A stretch of DNA of 64,000 bases from Monocercomonoides exilis. Lineage: Eukaryota > Preaxostyla > Oxymonadida > Polymastigidae. This document shows, piece after piece, positions 1 to 10,038 of the stretch. Positions within the stretch are counted from its first letter, which is position 1. Each line of letters starts with the position of its first letter. The notes under the pieces were generated by a model. The model ran no database searches, had not been told where the DNA came from, and saw only the letters and a list, made by a program, of their open reading frames with translations. The DNA lies in assembly GCA_001643675.2 (NCBI GenBank), contig LSRY02000020.1, positions 935,001-999,000 of the forward strand, in the 5' to 3' direction. A program made the position numbers and the translations under genes.

Positions 1-122
1 TTATTTTATTGGTACAGATGTCAGCTGTCATGAAACAGAAGGTTTGTGACTTTAATCATGTAAATTGGAAGTTTTGACAAAGTTTTCCAGGTGTCATTCA
101 TGTTAAATTAAATGATGGTAAA

Positions 123-2872
123 GTGAGCACTCTTAGGAGGCAATTAGATTTAACAACAAATGATTCGGTTATGAGTTCTGTGAAGGAAACCACTCTCATT
201 TTACGTCAACTTGTCGAAATACTATCCCGTTCAATTGTTTTGACACGGCAATCATATGAAGGCATGGAATATTCTAAGTATCATATCGTTGCATTTATGT
301 TTTGTTTTGTTGCAGATGTTATTGGTCGTTTATTGTCCCAATTTCATGAAGTCCTTTCTTCTGATGATCCCACTACATATCTCTCGATGGATGCCCCTGC
401 GCCTGCACAGGAAAGGGGATATCGCACAATCATCAGACCTGAAGGGTTTCCATTGGATCGTTCGCCTGGAGAAGGTGTTCTTGTGGAGCCGTTTCCTGCT
501 CTTGGAATGATGGTGTATCTTGTTCCACGTTCGGCTCAGCGGGATAACGGGACCAATCAGCAGCGACTCGAGAAGGAGCTTCGCATCGGAACAGAAATCG
601 TCCAGGTTCTTAATGAGTTGATGGAGCTTATGCTGACACACGTGAGGTGGATGAAAGAAACACAGCCTTTACCATCAGATGGATCGAACATCCGCACAGA
701 GCTGAGTTCGCCTTTGTGGCGGAGGCTGTGGAAGAAGTTCTCGCGCTTCATTATTCGGGTGATGCCGTCAGTTCTGAGAGGAGCAGGTGCAGTTTCGACA
801 TTTGGAATCATGGTGTGTCTGATGTTCATTAATTACTATTTCCATGTATAATTATTTATCAATGCGTATATTGAACATACACAATTTAACTTTCCATTTA
901 TATGAATTAAATGTGTTAAACACACTCAACTTTGTTCAGATAAGTGTTACTCTGCTATTCTTCCTTCCGACTGCAGGGACGGTGTCGTTTGCGGTGACGT
1001 CGCTGTGCATGCTGCTGTCGTCGTTCTACCCGGCGGCGCTGCATCGGAAGGAGCAGCGGGAGGGCGAGTGGGAGGCGTCGACGGAGGACCTGTCGCTGCG
1101 GGAGAGCTTCCGGGAGTGCGAGAAGGAGCTGATGGGGATAGCAGCCGCAGCAAAGCGGCTGGAGAGGGCAGAGAAGACGAAGCAGGGTGTGATTGTTCTG
1201 ATGCTGATAATAATAATAATATCAATAAATTTTCATTTCCTGTTTTTTTTTCAGGAGGAGACAGGCGGTTTGAAGAGGCAGAGCACACGATTGTGTCGGA
1301 GATGGTGAGTGCGTTTGGGTCGGTGCTGTCGTCAGCATCGTCGTCGGTTCTGAAGTTCGACTCGTCGCTTGCGCTGAACTCGCTGCGTGCACAGAACGAG
1401 GCGCTGAGGCGAGCAGGGCAGGCAAAGAGAGAAAGAGAGAAGAAGAGAGGAAGGGGAGAGAGCAGATATCCAGTCAGCGATGAGAACATCCATGTGTTTG
1501 GGCAAAGTGACGATGATGAAAGTGATGATGATGATGATGATGAAGGAAGAGTTGGGAACGATAATGTGGGGGATGAGATGGATCTTGTTTTCCACCCATC
1601 GGCTGTTGCTCCACCATACACCCCAACACCTTCATCCTCTTCATCCTCTTCATCATCAACATCAATTTCGCCTTCAACCACAGACAACACAGTTTCTGCT
1701 GCTGGTGGTGCCCAGTTTCCGCCTTATCCTTCGTTTGGGGAGACTCCGCCTCCTGCGTATCTTCCCACTCAGCTTCCCTCTCCCTCCCTTTCTCTTCCTC
1801 AGCACCCGACATATGAGCAAGACATCCTGAATGCTCGTCTGCTTCCTTCCTCTTCTGCCACTTCTACGTCGGAAGGCACAACAGATTCAACAAGTTCAGC
1901 TTCAATGGCAGCACAGCCAGAACATCAACAGCAGGCAGAGGGTGTGTTTGGAGAGGAGAACGAAGGGTTGCAGCCGATTCAGAATGTGATCCAGAACACA
2001 GAGAACGGAGCAGATGGTGAGACAGAGGGAGAAAGAGAGAGGGAAAGGGAGCAAGCGACAGAGCTGAGGATGGACAACTTTGTGGCGATGCATGTGCTGG
2101 AAGGGGCAGGAGGGGCGGAGGTGCCGGCGCTGCTGTTCCAGACGCAGCCTCCACACCCGCTGCACCCGCCACGGCTGCTGCGGCGGTTTGGGTCGTCGTA
2201 CCCGCCTCAGGCGTCGGAAGGAACACAAACAGGGAAGAGGATGTGCCGACGCTGGCGCCTCTGCTGGCGACGCTGCGGCGGCTGCTGGCGGTTGCACAGA
2301 AGTACACGGAGGCAGTGCAGATGGACACGCAGCGGGACTACGACGAGGTGCGCCACGGGATGCAGTTTGTGTGCTTCTGCTGGGAAAAGCCCTTTGGCGA
2401 CGACCCTTCCTCAGCCAGCACACCCTCTGCATCTTCCTCGGTTGTCCCTTCGGCTGTCCCTTCTGCTTCTGTTTCTTCGTCCACCCAGCCATCTCCCCGC
2501 TCTTCCATTCCTTTCTATCCGTCATCTGATTCTGCTTCTTCCTCTTCCTCTTCATCTTCATCTTCATCATCTTCGGCAATGCGCAAGCGCCGGCGCCCCC
2601 ATCCGCCCCGCCACCGGCATGCAGTGACAGTCGAGTTTGCGCGGTTCTTTGGGGATGTGCATGTGTTCCATCGAGACTGCCTGGCAGAGTGGCTGGAGCA
2701 GAGGAGCGGGGTGCATCTTCCGCATGCAGGCGAGGCGATGCACGAGGAGGATGCCAAAAAGCGTGTGAGCTGCCCGGTTTGCAGAAGGACGTTCAGAAGC
2801 GAAAAGATAGTCGTGTGGACTGCAAATGCGCCGTGGAATGACGATGCAGAAGAGAGCTACATCGTTTATTGA
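123..2872 (+). CDS. Ser-rich membrane RING-like protein, left copy, frameshifted; 5' end outside or unresolved
   Basis: Exons run to 816, then 977-1186 and 1255-2872. The first intron (817-976, donor GTCTGA) joins hydrophobic sequence on both sides into one membrane helix; the second (1187-1254) has donor GTGTGA and a T-rich acceptor. The frame at 123 opens with GTG, so the true start is upstream. The middle is acidic and Ser-rich. The C-terminus has the second half of a RING-H2 finger (HVFHRDC, then CPVC), with a possible first ligand pair CFC far upstream, and the usual third Cys is absent. Compared with the other arm, one A is missing near 2235, which throws the last 210 codons out of frame. 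Known family role: such fingers often make E3 ubiquitin ligases; that role here is inference. Confidence 0.65.
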
Positions 2873-3117
2873 ACAAATGCAACTTATCTTTCGCATCATT
2901 CGTTTTTCATTCGTCTCATCAATTTTAAAAAAAATAGGCCGTATATCCGCAAAAAAAAAAAAAAAATAACTCTCGGGATTTTTCAAAAAATTTTTATGCT
3001 AATAATATTCATTTATCGAAAAACCAAATGATAAAAATAATAAAAAATTATAAAATTCTGTATGTGTTGAATCTGCTTAGCATATATATATAGATGATTG
3101 AATAAATAGAATGCAGA

Positions 3118-3909
3118 TCAATAAAGAGATTTCTTGTGCCGAGCAGTCGGGATAAGTGAATAAAATTTGAAAAAGAATGCAAGTAGAAGTACAACTATGA
3201 AAATAATAGGAAACGAAAACATCTTCAATTTGCAGTCCACTTGCACTAAGTCATAGGCTCCGTTATTGCGGAGTTTCTCTAAATCTGAAAAGGCGTTCTC
3301 CCTGTTTGTGCAGTCAATTTTCAGATGTGTAAAACGGTTCGCAATAGGTTTTACAATAATCTTTTCTTTTTTGTCGTTTTGAGATGTGAATTGCAACATT
3401 TTGTTCTGTGTCATTTGAAATGGTTCATTGCGTTGCTCTGCGGCGATGGACTTCATCAACGCAGAATGAGCGCGTGCAACAACAACTCCATTAAATGGAT
3501 AGTTTCCTTGTTCTGTAATCCTACTCGTCCACAAACAATCAGCACCTTCTTTATTTGCTTCGTCTACAAGTGATTGAACAAGTTTCTTATTTCGCACAAA
3601 CACATTTTGGTCGATCCAAACTCCACCATACTTTTCGAGAATAAGTGGCTGCAATACCATTGACTGCATTGTAAAATTAAGTGAATCAAAATCACGAGGT
3701 AATTCTGGCTGTCCTGCATAGAATGGAAGGGATTGTTTGTTAAACATGATGACAGGAATAGGTGAAAGTTCTTTTGCTGTTTTCTGAAGGAGATGCTCCA
3801 TAGATGGCTGCATTTCCACATTCGTATATGTGTAAACTTTGGTTGGAATTATTTGATTTGACAAAACAAAAAGTGTCGTGAAAAATACAGGGACAAAAGC
3901 CAGAAACAT
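3118..3909 (-). CDS. GT32-like glycosyltransferase, left arm copy
   Basis: The 263-residue protein starts at the first ATG of the frame (an upstream in-frame TTG is ignored). It opens with a hydrophobic signal-anchor (residues about 1-20) and has the pattern of sugar-transferring GT32/capsular-synthesis families: an acidic stretch followed by LILEKYGGVWIDQNVFV, where KYGG-W-D is the conserved nucleotide-sugar/metal site. The second acidic residue of the usual DxD is replaced (D-Q-N). A second hydrophobic segment lies near the C-terminus (about 215-245). It probably acts in the Golgi or ER lumen on glycans; donor and acceptor are unknown. It lies 64 bp downstream of the GT-D gene on the same strand. 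The protein is identical to the right-arm copy. Confidence 0.75.
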   Translation of the reverse strand: MFLAFVPVFFTTLFVLSNQIIPTKVYTYTNVEMQPSMEHLLQKTAKELSPIPVIMFNKQSLPFYAGQPELPRDFDSLNFTMQSMVLQPLILEKYGGVWIDQNVFVRNKKLVQSLVDEANKEGADCLWTSRITEQGNYPFNGVVVARAHSALMKSIAAEQRNEPFQMTQNKMLQFTSQNDKKEKIIVKPIANRFTHLKIDCTNRENAFSDLEKLRNNGAYDLVQVDCKLKMFSFPIIFIVVLLLAFFFKFYSLIPTARHKKSLY

Positions 3910-3973
3910 TTGTCTCAAAAAATTATCAAAAAAGAATAATGGGAAATGATGAAATGTTTGGATAATATAGGTT

Positions 3974-4843
3974 TTAATCAAAGAAAAATGAAATATCTAC
4001 TTTGGAATTTTGCATCCAAGCGTCATAATCCTTGGCTAAATGGCCCATGTCCAGAGCACGCCGTCCAGCTTTTACAAGATCATAAGCAAGAACCTTTGAC
4101 AGTGGGCCAACTGCCAAAATAAATAGATTGGACGGATCTTCTTTAAGTAAAGTGCTTTTAATGTTTTCATATTCTGACCAAACTTGCTTTGATGGAGCGA
4201 AGAAGACCTTTTGCGAGCGTGCGGTGTCATAAATGTCGTATTTGTACACTTGGCTGTTATTTCCTCGAACAATAACAACGTCTTTTCCTCTCCATATATC
4301 TCGCAATGCAGAGTACACTTGGGGGAGTAACTCGCAGTATGTTCCTGAAGTGGATACATAAGGGCTAGTGATGTGAGCCGCGAAATATTGGCGATCCATT
4401 CTGATGTGATCCATTAGCCACTGCCGAAATTCATTCCAGCCATTCCAAAACATAATATCTCGCTCACTCATCGGTGGAAACCATGAAAATACATCTGGTA
4501 TTCCAATTAGCAAGTCAGGAAGCTCATCTACAAATACTTGCTCAAGTCTTTTCCCAAGTTCAGGATTTGGGTCTTGGAATGGGAGTTTTTGGTTTAGAAT
4601 AAGTGCAACTTCACCGTCTCCAAATCGTGCAAGACTTTTATTTGTCAAAGAGAGATATTGTGCTGTCTCTAGAACTCTAGTCACTCGAGGAGCTTGCTGT
4701 TTTACACATTTTTGGTACTTGGGGGTAGGTGGGGGACAGGGATGGCACTTTGTGCAGTAAAGGGGAAGAAGATATGACTTAATAAGAAAGAAGCTGGCTA
4801 TAACGCACAATACCGCCGCCACAATCCTCTTCCGAATCTTCAT
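3974..4843 (-). CDS. Membrane-anchored GT-D (DUF1792-type) glycosyltransferase, left arm copy
   Basis: 289 residues, ATG at 4843. One N-terminal membrane helix (about 8-28) precedes a Cys/Pro-rich stem and then a GT-D fold domain. Signature segments are SLARFGDGEVALI, LLIGIPDVFSW, AAHITSPY, DVVIVRGNNSQVY, FFAPSKQVW and LGHL-type ending MGHLAKDYDAW; these match the bacterial GT-D/DUF1792 family in order. RFGDGE is the family hallmark. Known family members transfer sugars in bacterial surface glycoprotein glycosylation. The anchor suggests a type II Golgi enzyme here (inference). It precedes the GT32-like gene by 64 bp. No intron is visible, which together with the family distribution suggests acquisition from bacteria. 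Confidence 0.8.
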   Translation of the reverse strand: MKIRKRIVAAVLCVIASFFLIKSYLLPLYCTKCHPCPPPTPKYQKCVKQQAPRVTRVLETAQYLSLTNKSLARFGDGEVALILNQKLPFQDPNPELGKRLEQVFVDELPDLLIGIPDVFSWFPPMSERDIMFWNGWNEFRQWLMDHIRMDRQYFAAHITSPYVSTSGTYCELLPQVYSALRDIWRGKDVVIVRGNNSQVYKYDIYDTARSQKVFFAPSKQVWSEYENIKSTLLKEDPSNLFILAVGPLSKVLAYDLVKAGRRALDMGHLAKDYDAWMQNSKVDISFFFD

Positions 4844-5239
4844 TTTTTCAAACAGTCCTTACCGGAATTTCCCAAAAGAAAAGTGATGGACAGATCAAAA
4901 TACTAATTTTTCTTCTTGCGAAGTTTTTCCAACGAAAAATTCAATAATAAGACTTTCAATTTTTTATTTTTTATATATATCTTTTGTTAGAAAACTGTCT
5001 GATTTTGTTTTTATTTAAGATATTTTGTTCAGACCTTGCTGTTAATGAAATGTGAATAATATTGTTTAATTCAAATGATCTCGTTTTTATCCAAAATGAA
5101 GTAGATTAACTTCAAATTAACTAAGATTTTTTCAGATAAATTTTATTTGTTCAGAATAAAGTGAAATTCTGCTGAAAAAAAGAAAAATTAATAAACAAAG
5201 CTAAAAAAATTATATTTTTATGATTATTTTACAAATTAT

Positions 5240-5292
<53 letters not shown>

Positions 5293-7614
5293 CGGAGTGT
5301 GGATAATTAAAAAATTTTTTTAATAATTGGGTTGTTATTTCATGTTGAAGTGTTCAATGCATTGAAATTAACATTAAAATAAATGTTTGAGACAAACAAA
5401 AGACAATAAACTCTTCAAATAATGTTATCCTTTAAGGTTCATTTTCTGACTTTATTAAATAAAAATTCAAACCGAATTTTTTGATAGAAAAAATGCAGTT
5501 ATAAAAATAATCACCTTTTTATTTAATATTTTCCATTACAAATGTTTGTGATTGTGAATGAAAAAAATTTTTTTGATAATTTTATAAATAAAAAGCGAAT
5601 TATTTAAACACATATTATTGTTCAAAGTTGGGAAACCAATTATTCGATTCAGGAAAAAAAATAACTATTCAAAAAGAATTCTCAAAATGAGAATTTCCTT
5701 ATAAATAATTTCCTTTCTGTTACTAATTTTTCATTATTCCATTTTTTATTCAAATTTGGAAACTTTTGATTCAAAAATAATCAATTTGAGTAGTTTTTAA
5801 AAAAACCTTTTTTGAGAAAAGTTGGTTATTAATCGAGTGCCAGAAAGTGCTCATTTTGTTAAATTTTATCAATGTTTGTGAAAAGGACGAAATTTTGAAC
5901 CTCTATTTATATTATTTGTCAATAAATATCAAAATGCATGCCTTTTCAGAAAATAATCGTTAAATATGAAATCGAAGGACTCTTAAATGGTTTTTGTTCA
6001 AACAATTGATTCATGTTCCAATCAATGTTATTAGTACAATTTTTTGAAATTTCATTCAGCTAAATGAAATGTCATTTTATTTATTTTTTCAAACGCATTC
6101 AATTTTGATAAATTAAAATTTTCAATTGTTTCCAACATCAAAAACTGAAATAAATAATATTGAAAAAATTGAATATATGACATAGCAGATCTATCACTCT
6201 TTTTAAAATACAGGTTGTGCAAAAAAATACATTTATCGCAAAAAATACCGGGCAATATCGATTTCACAATAAATGCAAGAGGAATAATTCTGTTAATTTT
6301 CCTCAAAATATATCTCATTAATACAAATTCATTTTGCTAAATTTTTTTGAAAACTTCATTTTGATTAATTATCAAATAAAACAAATTTTTCAAATTTATA
6401 TCATGTTTCTGTTGCTACTAATAAAACTTCACTGAAATGAAAATAATAACATAGCAAAGGTTCTGTTTCCATTTCAGTGAAGTTTTATTAGTAGCAACAG
6501 AAACATGATATAAATTTGAAAAATTTGTTTTATTTGATAATTAATCAAAATGAAGTTTTCAAAAAAATTTAGCAAAATGAATTTGTATTAATGAGATATA
6601 TTTTGAGGAAAATTAACAGAATTATTCCTCTTGCATTTATTGTGAAATCGATATTGCCCGGTATTTTTTGCGATAAATGTATTTTTTTGCACAACCTGTA
6701 TTTTAAAAAGAGTGATAGATCTGCTATGTCATATATTCAATTTTTTCAATATTATTTATTTCAGTTTTTGATGTTGGAAACAATTGAAAATTTTAATTTA
6801 TCAAAATTGAATGCGTTTGAAAAAATAAATAAAATGACATTTCATTTAGCTGAATGAAATTTCAAAAAATTGTACTAATAACATTGATTGGAACATGAAT
6901 CAATTGTTTGAACAAAAACCATTTAAGAGTCCTTCGATTTCATATTTAACGATTATTTTCTGAAAAGGCATGCATTTTGATATTTATTGACAAATAATAT
7001 AAATAGAGGTTCAAAATTTCGTCCTTTTCACAAACATTGATAAAATTTAACAAAATGAGCACTTTCTGGCACTCGATTAATAACCAACTTTTCTCAAAAA
7101 AAGTTTTTTTAAAAACTACTCAAATTGATTATTTTTGAATCAAAAGTTTCCAAATTTGAATAAAAAATGGAATAATGAAAAATTAGTAACAGAAAGGAAA
7201 TTATTTATAAGGAAATTCTCATTTTGAGAATTCTTTTTGAATAGTTATTTTTTTTCCTGAATCGAATAATTGGTTTCCCAACTTTGAACAATAATATGTG
7301 TTTAAATAATTCGCTTTTTATTTATAAAATTATCAAAAAAATTTTTTTCATTCACAATCACAAACATTTGTAATGGAAAATATTAAATAAAAAGGTGATT
7401 ATTTTTATAACTGCATTTTTTCTATCAAAAAATTCGGTTTGAATTTTTATTTAATAAAGTCAGAAAATGAACCTTAAAGGATAACATTATTTGAAGAGTT
7501 TATTGTCTTTTGTTTGTCTCAAACATTTATTTTAATGTTAATTTCAATGCATTGAACACTTCAACATGAAATAACAACCCAATTATTAAAAAAATTTTTT
7601 AATTATCCACACTC

Positions 7615-7667
<53 letters not shown>

Positions 7668-8067
7668 ATAATTTGTAAAATAATCATAAAAATATAATTT
7701 TTTAGCTTTGTTTATTAATTTTTCTTTTTTTCAGCAGAATTTCACTTTATTCTGAACAAATAAAATTTATCTGAAAAAATCTTAGTTAATTTGAAGTTAA
7801 TCTACTTCATTTTGGATAAAAACGAGATCATTTGAATTAAACAATATTATTCACATTTCATTAACAGCAAGGTCTGAACAAAATATCTTAAATAAAAACA
7901 AAATCAGACAGTTTTCTAACAAAAGAATATATATTTAAAAAATAAAAAAATTGAAAGTCTTATTATTGAATTTTTCGTTGGAAAAACTTCGCAAGAAGAA
8001 AAATTAGTATTTTGATCTGTCCATCACTTTTCTTTTGGGAAATTCCGGTAAGGACTGTTTGAAAAAA
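4844..8067. other. Non-coding centre of the palindrome
   Basis: Very AT-rich and mirrored about 6454/6455. It holds a 51-base T run (5242-5292) and its partner A run (7616-7665). Inverted repeats this long with a 30 bp spacer can extrude as a hairpin. Divergent transcription of the two GT-D genes from this region is likely. Mirror 88-codon reading frames at 6052-6318 and 6591-6857 have no recognisable domain, and I do not call them genes. Confidence 0.7.
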
Positions 8068-8937
8068 ATGAAGATTCGGAAGAGGATTGTGGCGGCGGTA
8101 TTGTGCGTTATAGCCAGCTTCTTTCTTATTAAGTCATATCTTCTTCCCCTTTACTGCACAAAGTGCCATCCCTGTCCCCCACCTACCCCCAAGTACCAAA
8201 AATGTGTAAAACAGCAAGCTCCTCGAGTGACTAGAGTTCTAGAGACAGCACAATATCTCTCTTTGACAAATAAAAGTCTTGCACGATTTGGAGACGGTGA
8301 AGTTGCACTTATTCTAAACCAAAAACTCCCATTCCAAGACCCAAATCCTGAACTTGGGAAAAGACTTGAGCAAGTATTTGTAGATGAGCTTCCTGACTTG
8401 CTAATTGGAATACCAGATGTATTTTCATGGTTTCCACCGATGAGTGAGCGAGATATTATGTTTTGGAATGGCTGGAATGAATTTCGGCAGTGGCTAATGG
8501 ATCACATCAGAATGGATCGCCAATATTTCGCGGCTCACATCACTAGCCCTTATGTATCCACTTCAGGAACATACTGCGAGTTACTCCCCCAAGTGTACTC
8601 TGCATTGCGAGATATATGGAGAGGAAAAGACGTTGTTATTGTTCGAGGAAATAACAGCCAAGTGTACAAATACGACATTTATGACACCGCACGCTCGCAA
8701 AAGGTCTTCTTCGCTCCATCAAAGCAAGTTTGGTCAGAATATGAAAACATTAAAAGCACTTTACTTAAAGAAGATCCGTCCAATCTATTTATTTTGGCAG
8801 TTGGCCCACTGTCAAAGGTTCTTGCTTATGATCTTGTAAAAGCTGGACGGCGTGCTCTGGACATGGGCCATTTAGCCAAGGATTATGACGCTTGGATGCA
8901 AAATTCCAAAGTAGATATTTCATTTTTCTTTGATTAA
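8068..8937 (+). CDS. Membrane-anchored GT-D (DUF1792-type) glycosyltransferase, right arm copy
   Basis: This copy encodes the same 289 residues as the left-arm gene, including RFGDGE, IGIPD and the final GHL-DY segment. The ATG at 8068 is preferred to an in-frame TTG at 8035. The stop is TAA, and the GT32-like gene follows 64 bp later on the same strand, so the pair may share a transcript or a promoter region in the 3 kb centre of the palindrome. Both arms carry intact versions, so neither copy shows relaxed constraint. Confidence 0.8.
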   Translation: MKIRKRIVAAVLCVIASFFLIKSYLLPLYCTKCHPCPPPTPKYQKCVKQQAPRVTRVLETAQYLSLTNKSLARFGDGEVALILNQKLPFQDPNPELGKRLEQVFVDELPDLLIGIPDVFSWFPPMSERDIMFWNGWNEFRQWLMDHIRMDRQYFAAHITSPYVSTSGTYCELLPQVYSALRDIWRGKDVVIVRGNNSQVYKYDIYDTARSQKVFFAPSKQVWSEYENIKSTLLKEDPSNLFILAVGPLSKVLAYDLVKAGRRALDMGHLAKDYDAWMQNSKVDISFFFD

Positions 8938-9001
8938 AACCTATATTATCCAAACATTTCATCATTTCCCATTATTCTTTTTTGATAATTTTTTGAGACA
9001 A

Positions 9002-9793
9002 ATGTTTCTGGCTTTTGTCCCTGTATTTTTCACGACACTTTTTGTTTTGTCAAATCAAATAATTCCAACCAAAGTTTACACATATACGAATGTGGAAATG
9101 CAGCCATCTATGGAGCATCTCCTTCAGAAAACAGCAAAAGAACTTTCACCTATTCCTGTCATCATGTTTAACAAACAATCCCTTCCATTCTATGCAGGAC
9201 AGCCAGAATTACCTCGTGATTTTGATTCACTTAATTTTACAATGCAGTCAATGGTATTGCAGCCACTTATTCTCGAAAAGTATGGTGGAGTTTGGATCGA
9301 CCAAAATGTGTTTGTGCGAAATAAGAAACTTGTTCAATCACTTGTAGACGAAGCAAATAAAGAAGGTGCTGATTGTTTGTGGACGAGTAGGATTACAGAA
9401 CAAGGAAACTATCCATTTAATGGAGTTGTTGTTGCACGCGCTCATTCTGCGTTGATGAAGTCCATCGCCGCAGAGCAACGCAATGAACCATTTCAAATGA
9501 CACAGAACAAAATGTTGCAATTCACATCTCAAAACGACAAAAAAGAAAAGATTATTGTAAAACCTATTGCGAACCGTTTTACACATCTGAAAATTGACTG
9601 CACAAACAGGGAGAACGCCTTTTCAGATTTAGAGAAACTCCGCAATAACGGAGCCTATGACTTAGTGCAAGTGGACTGCAAATTGAAGATGTTTTCGTTT
9701 CCTATTATTTTCATAGTTGTACTTCTACTTGCATTCTTTTTCAAATTTTATTCACTTATCCCGACTGCTCGGCACAAGAAATCTCTTTATTGA
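9002..9793 (+). CDS. GT32-like glycosyltransferase, right arm copy
   Basis: Same 263-residue protein as the left-arm gene: N-terminal signal-anchor, KYGGVWID site near residue 100, C-terminal membrane segment, TGA stop. The ATG at 9002 is the first in the frame; a TTG at 8930 overlapping the GT-D stop would add 24 residues and is not supported. Two lumenal-type glycosyltransferases side by side suggest that they build the same glycan, but no substrate can be read from sequence. Confidence 0.75.
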   Translation: MFLAFVPVFFTTLFVLSNQIIPTKVYTYTNVEMQPSMEHLLQKTAKELSPIPVIMFNKQSLPFYAGQPELPRDFDSLNFTMQSMVLQPLILEKYGGVWIDQNVFVRNKKLVQSLVDEANKEGADCLWTSRITEQGNYPFNGVVVARAHSALMKSIAAEQRNEPFQMTQNKMLQFTSQNDKKEKIIVKPIANRFTHLKIDCTNRENAFSDLEKLRNNGAYDLVQVDCKLKMFSFPIIFIVVLLLAFFFKFYSLIPTARHKKSLY

Positions 9794-10038
9794 TCTGCAT
9801 TCTATTTATTCAATCATCTATATATATATGCTAAGCAGATTCAACACATACAGAATTTTATAATTTTTTATTATTTTTATCATTTGGTTTTTCGATAAAT
9901 GAATATTATTAGCATAAAAATTTTTTGAAAAATCCCGAGAGTTATTTTTTTTTTTTTTTTGCGGATATACGGCCTATTTTTTTTAAAATTGATGAGACGA
10001 ATGAAAAACGAATGATGCGAAAGATAAGTTGCATTTGT

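Noticed and set aside
1005-2627. The 540-codon frame from 1005 as the full left RING-like protein
   Set aside because: Its first 80 codons read the exon in the wrong frame and run through the 1187-1254 intron; splicing puts the correct frame together.
6052-6857. Mirror-image 88-codon open frames near the palindrome centre as a gene
   Set aside because: AT-rich, no domain, and present twice only because the DNA is palindromic.
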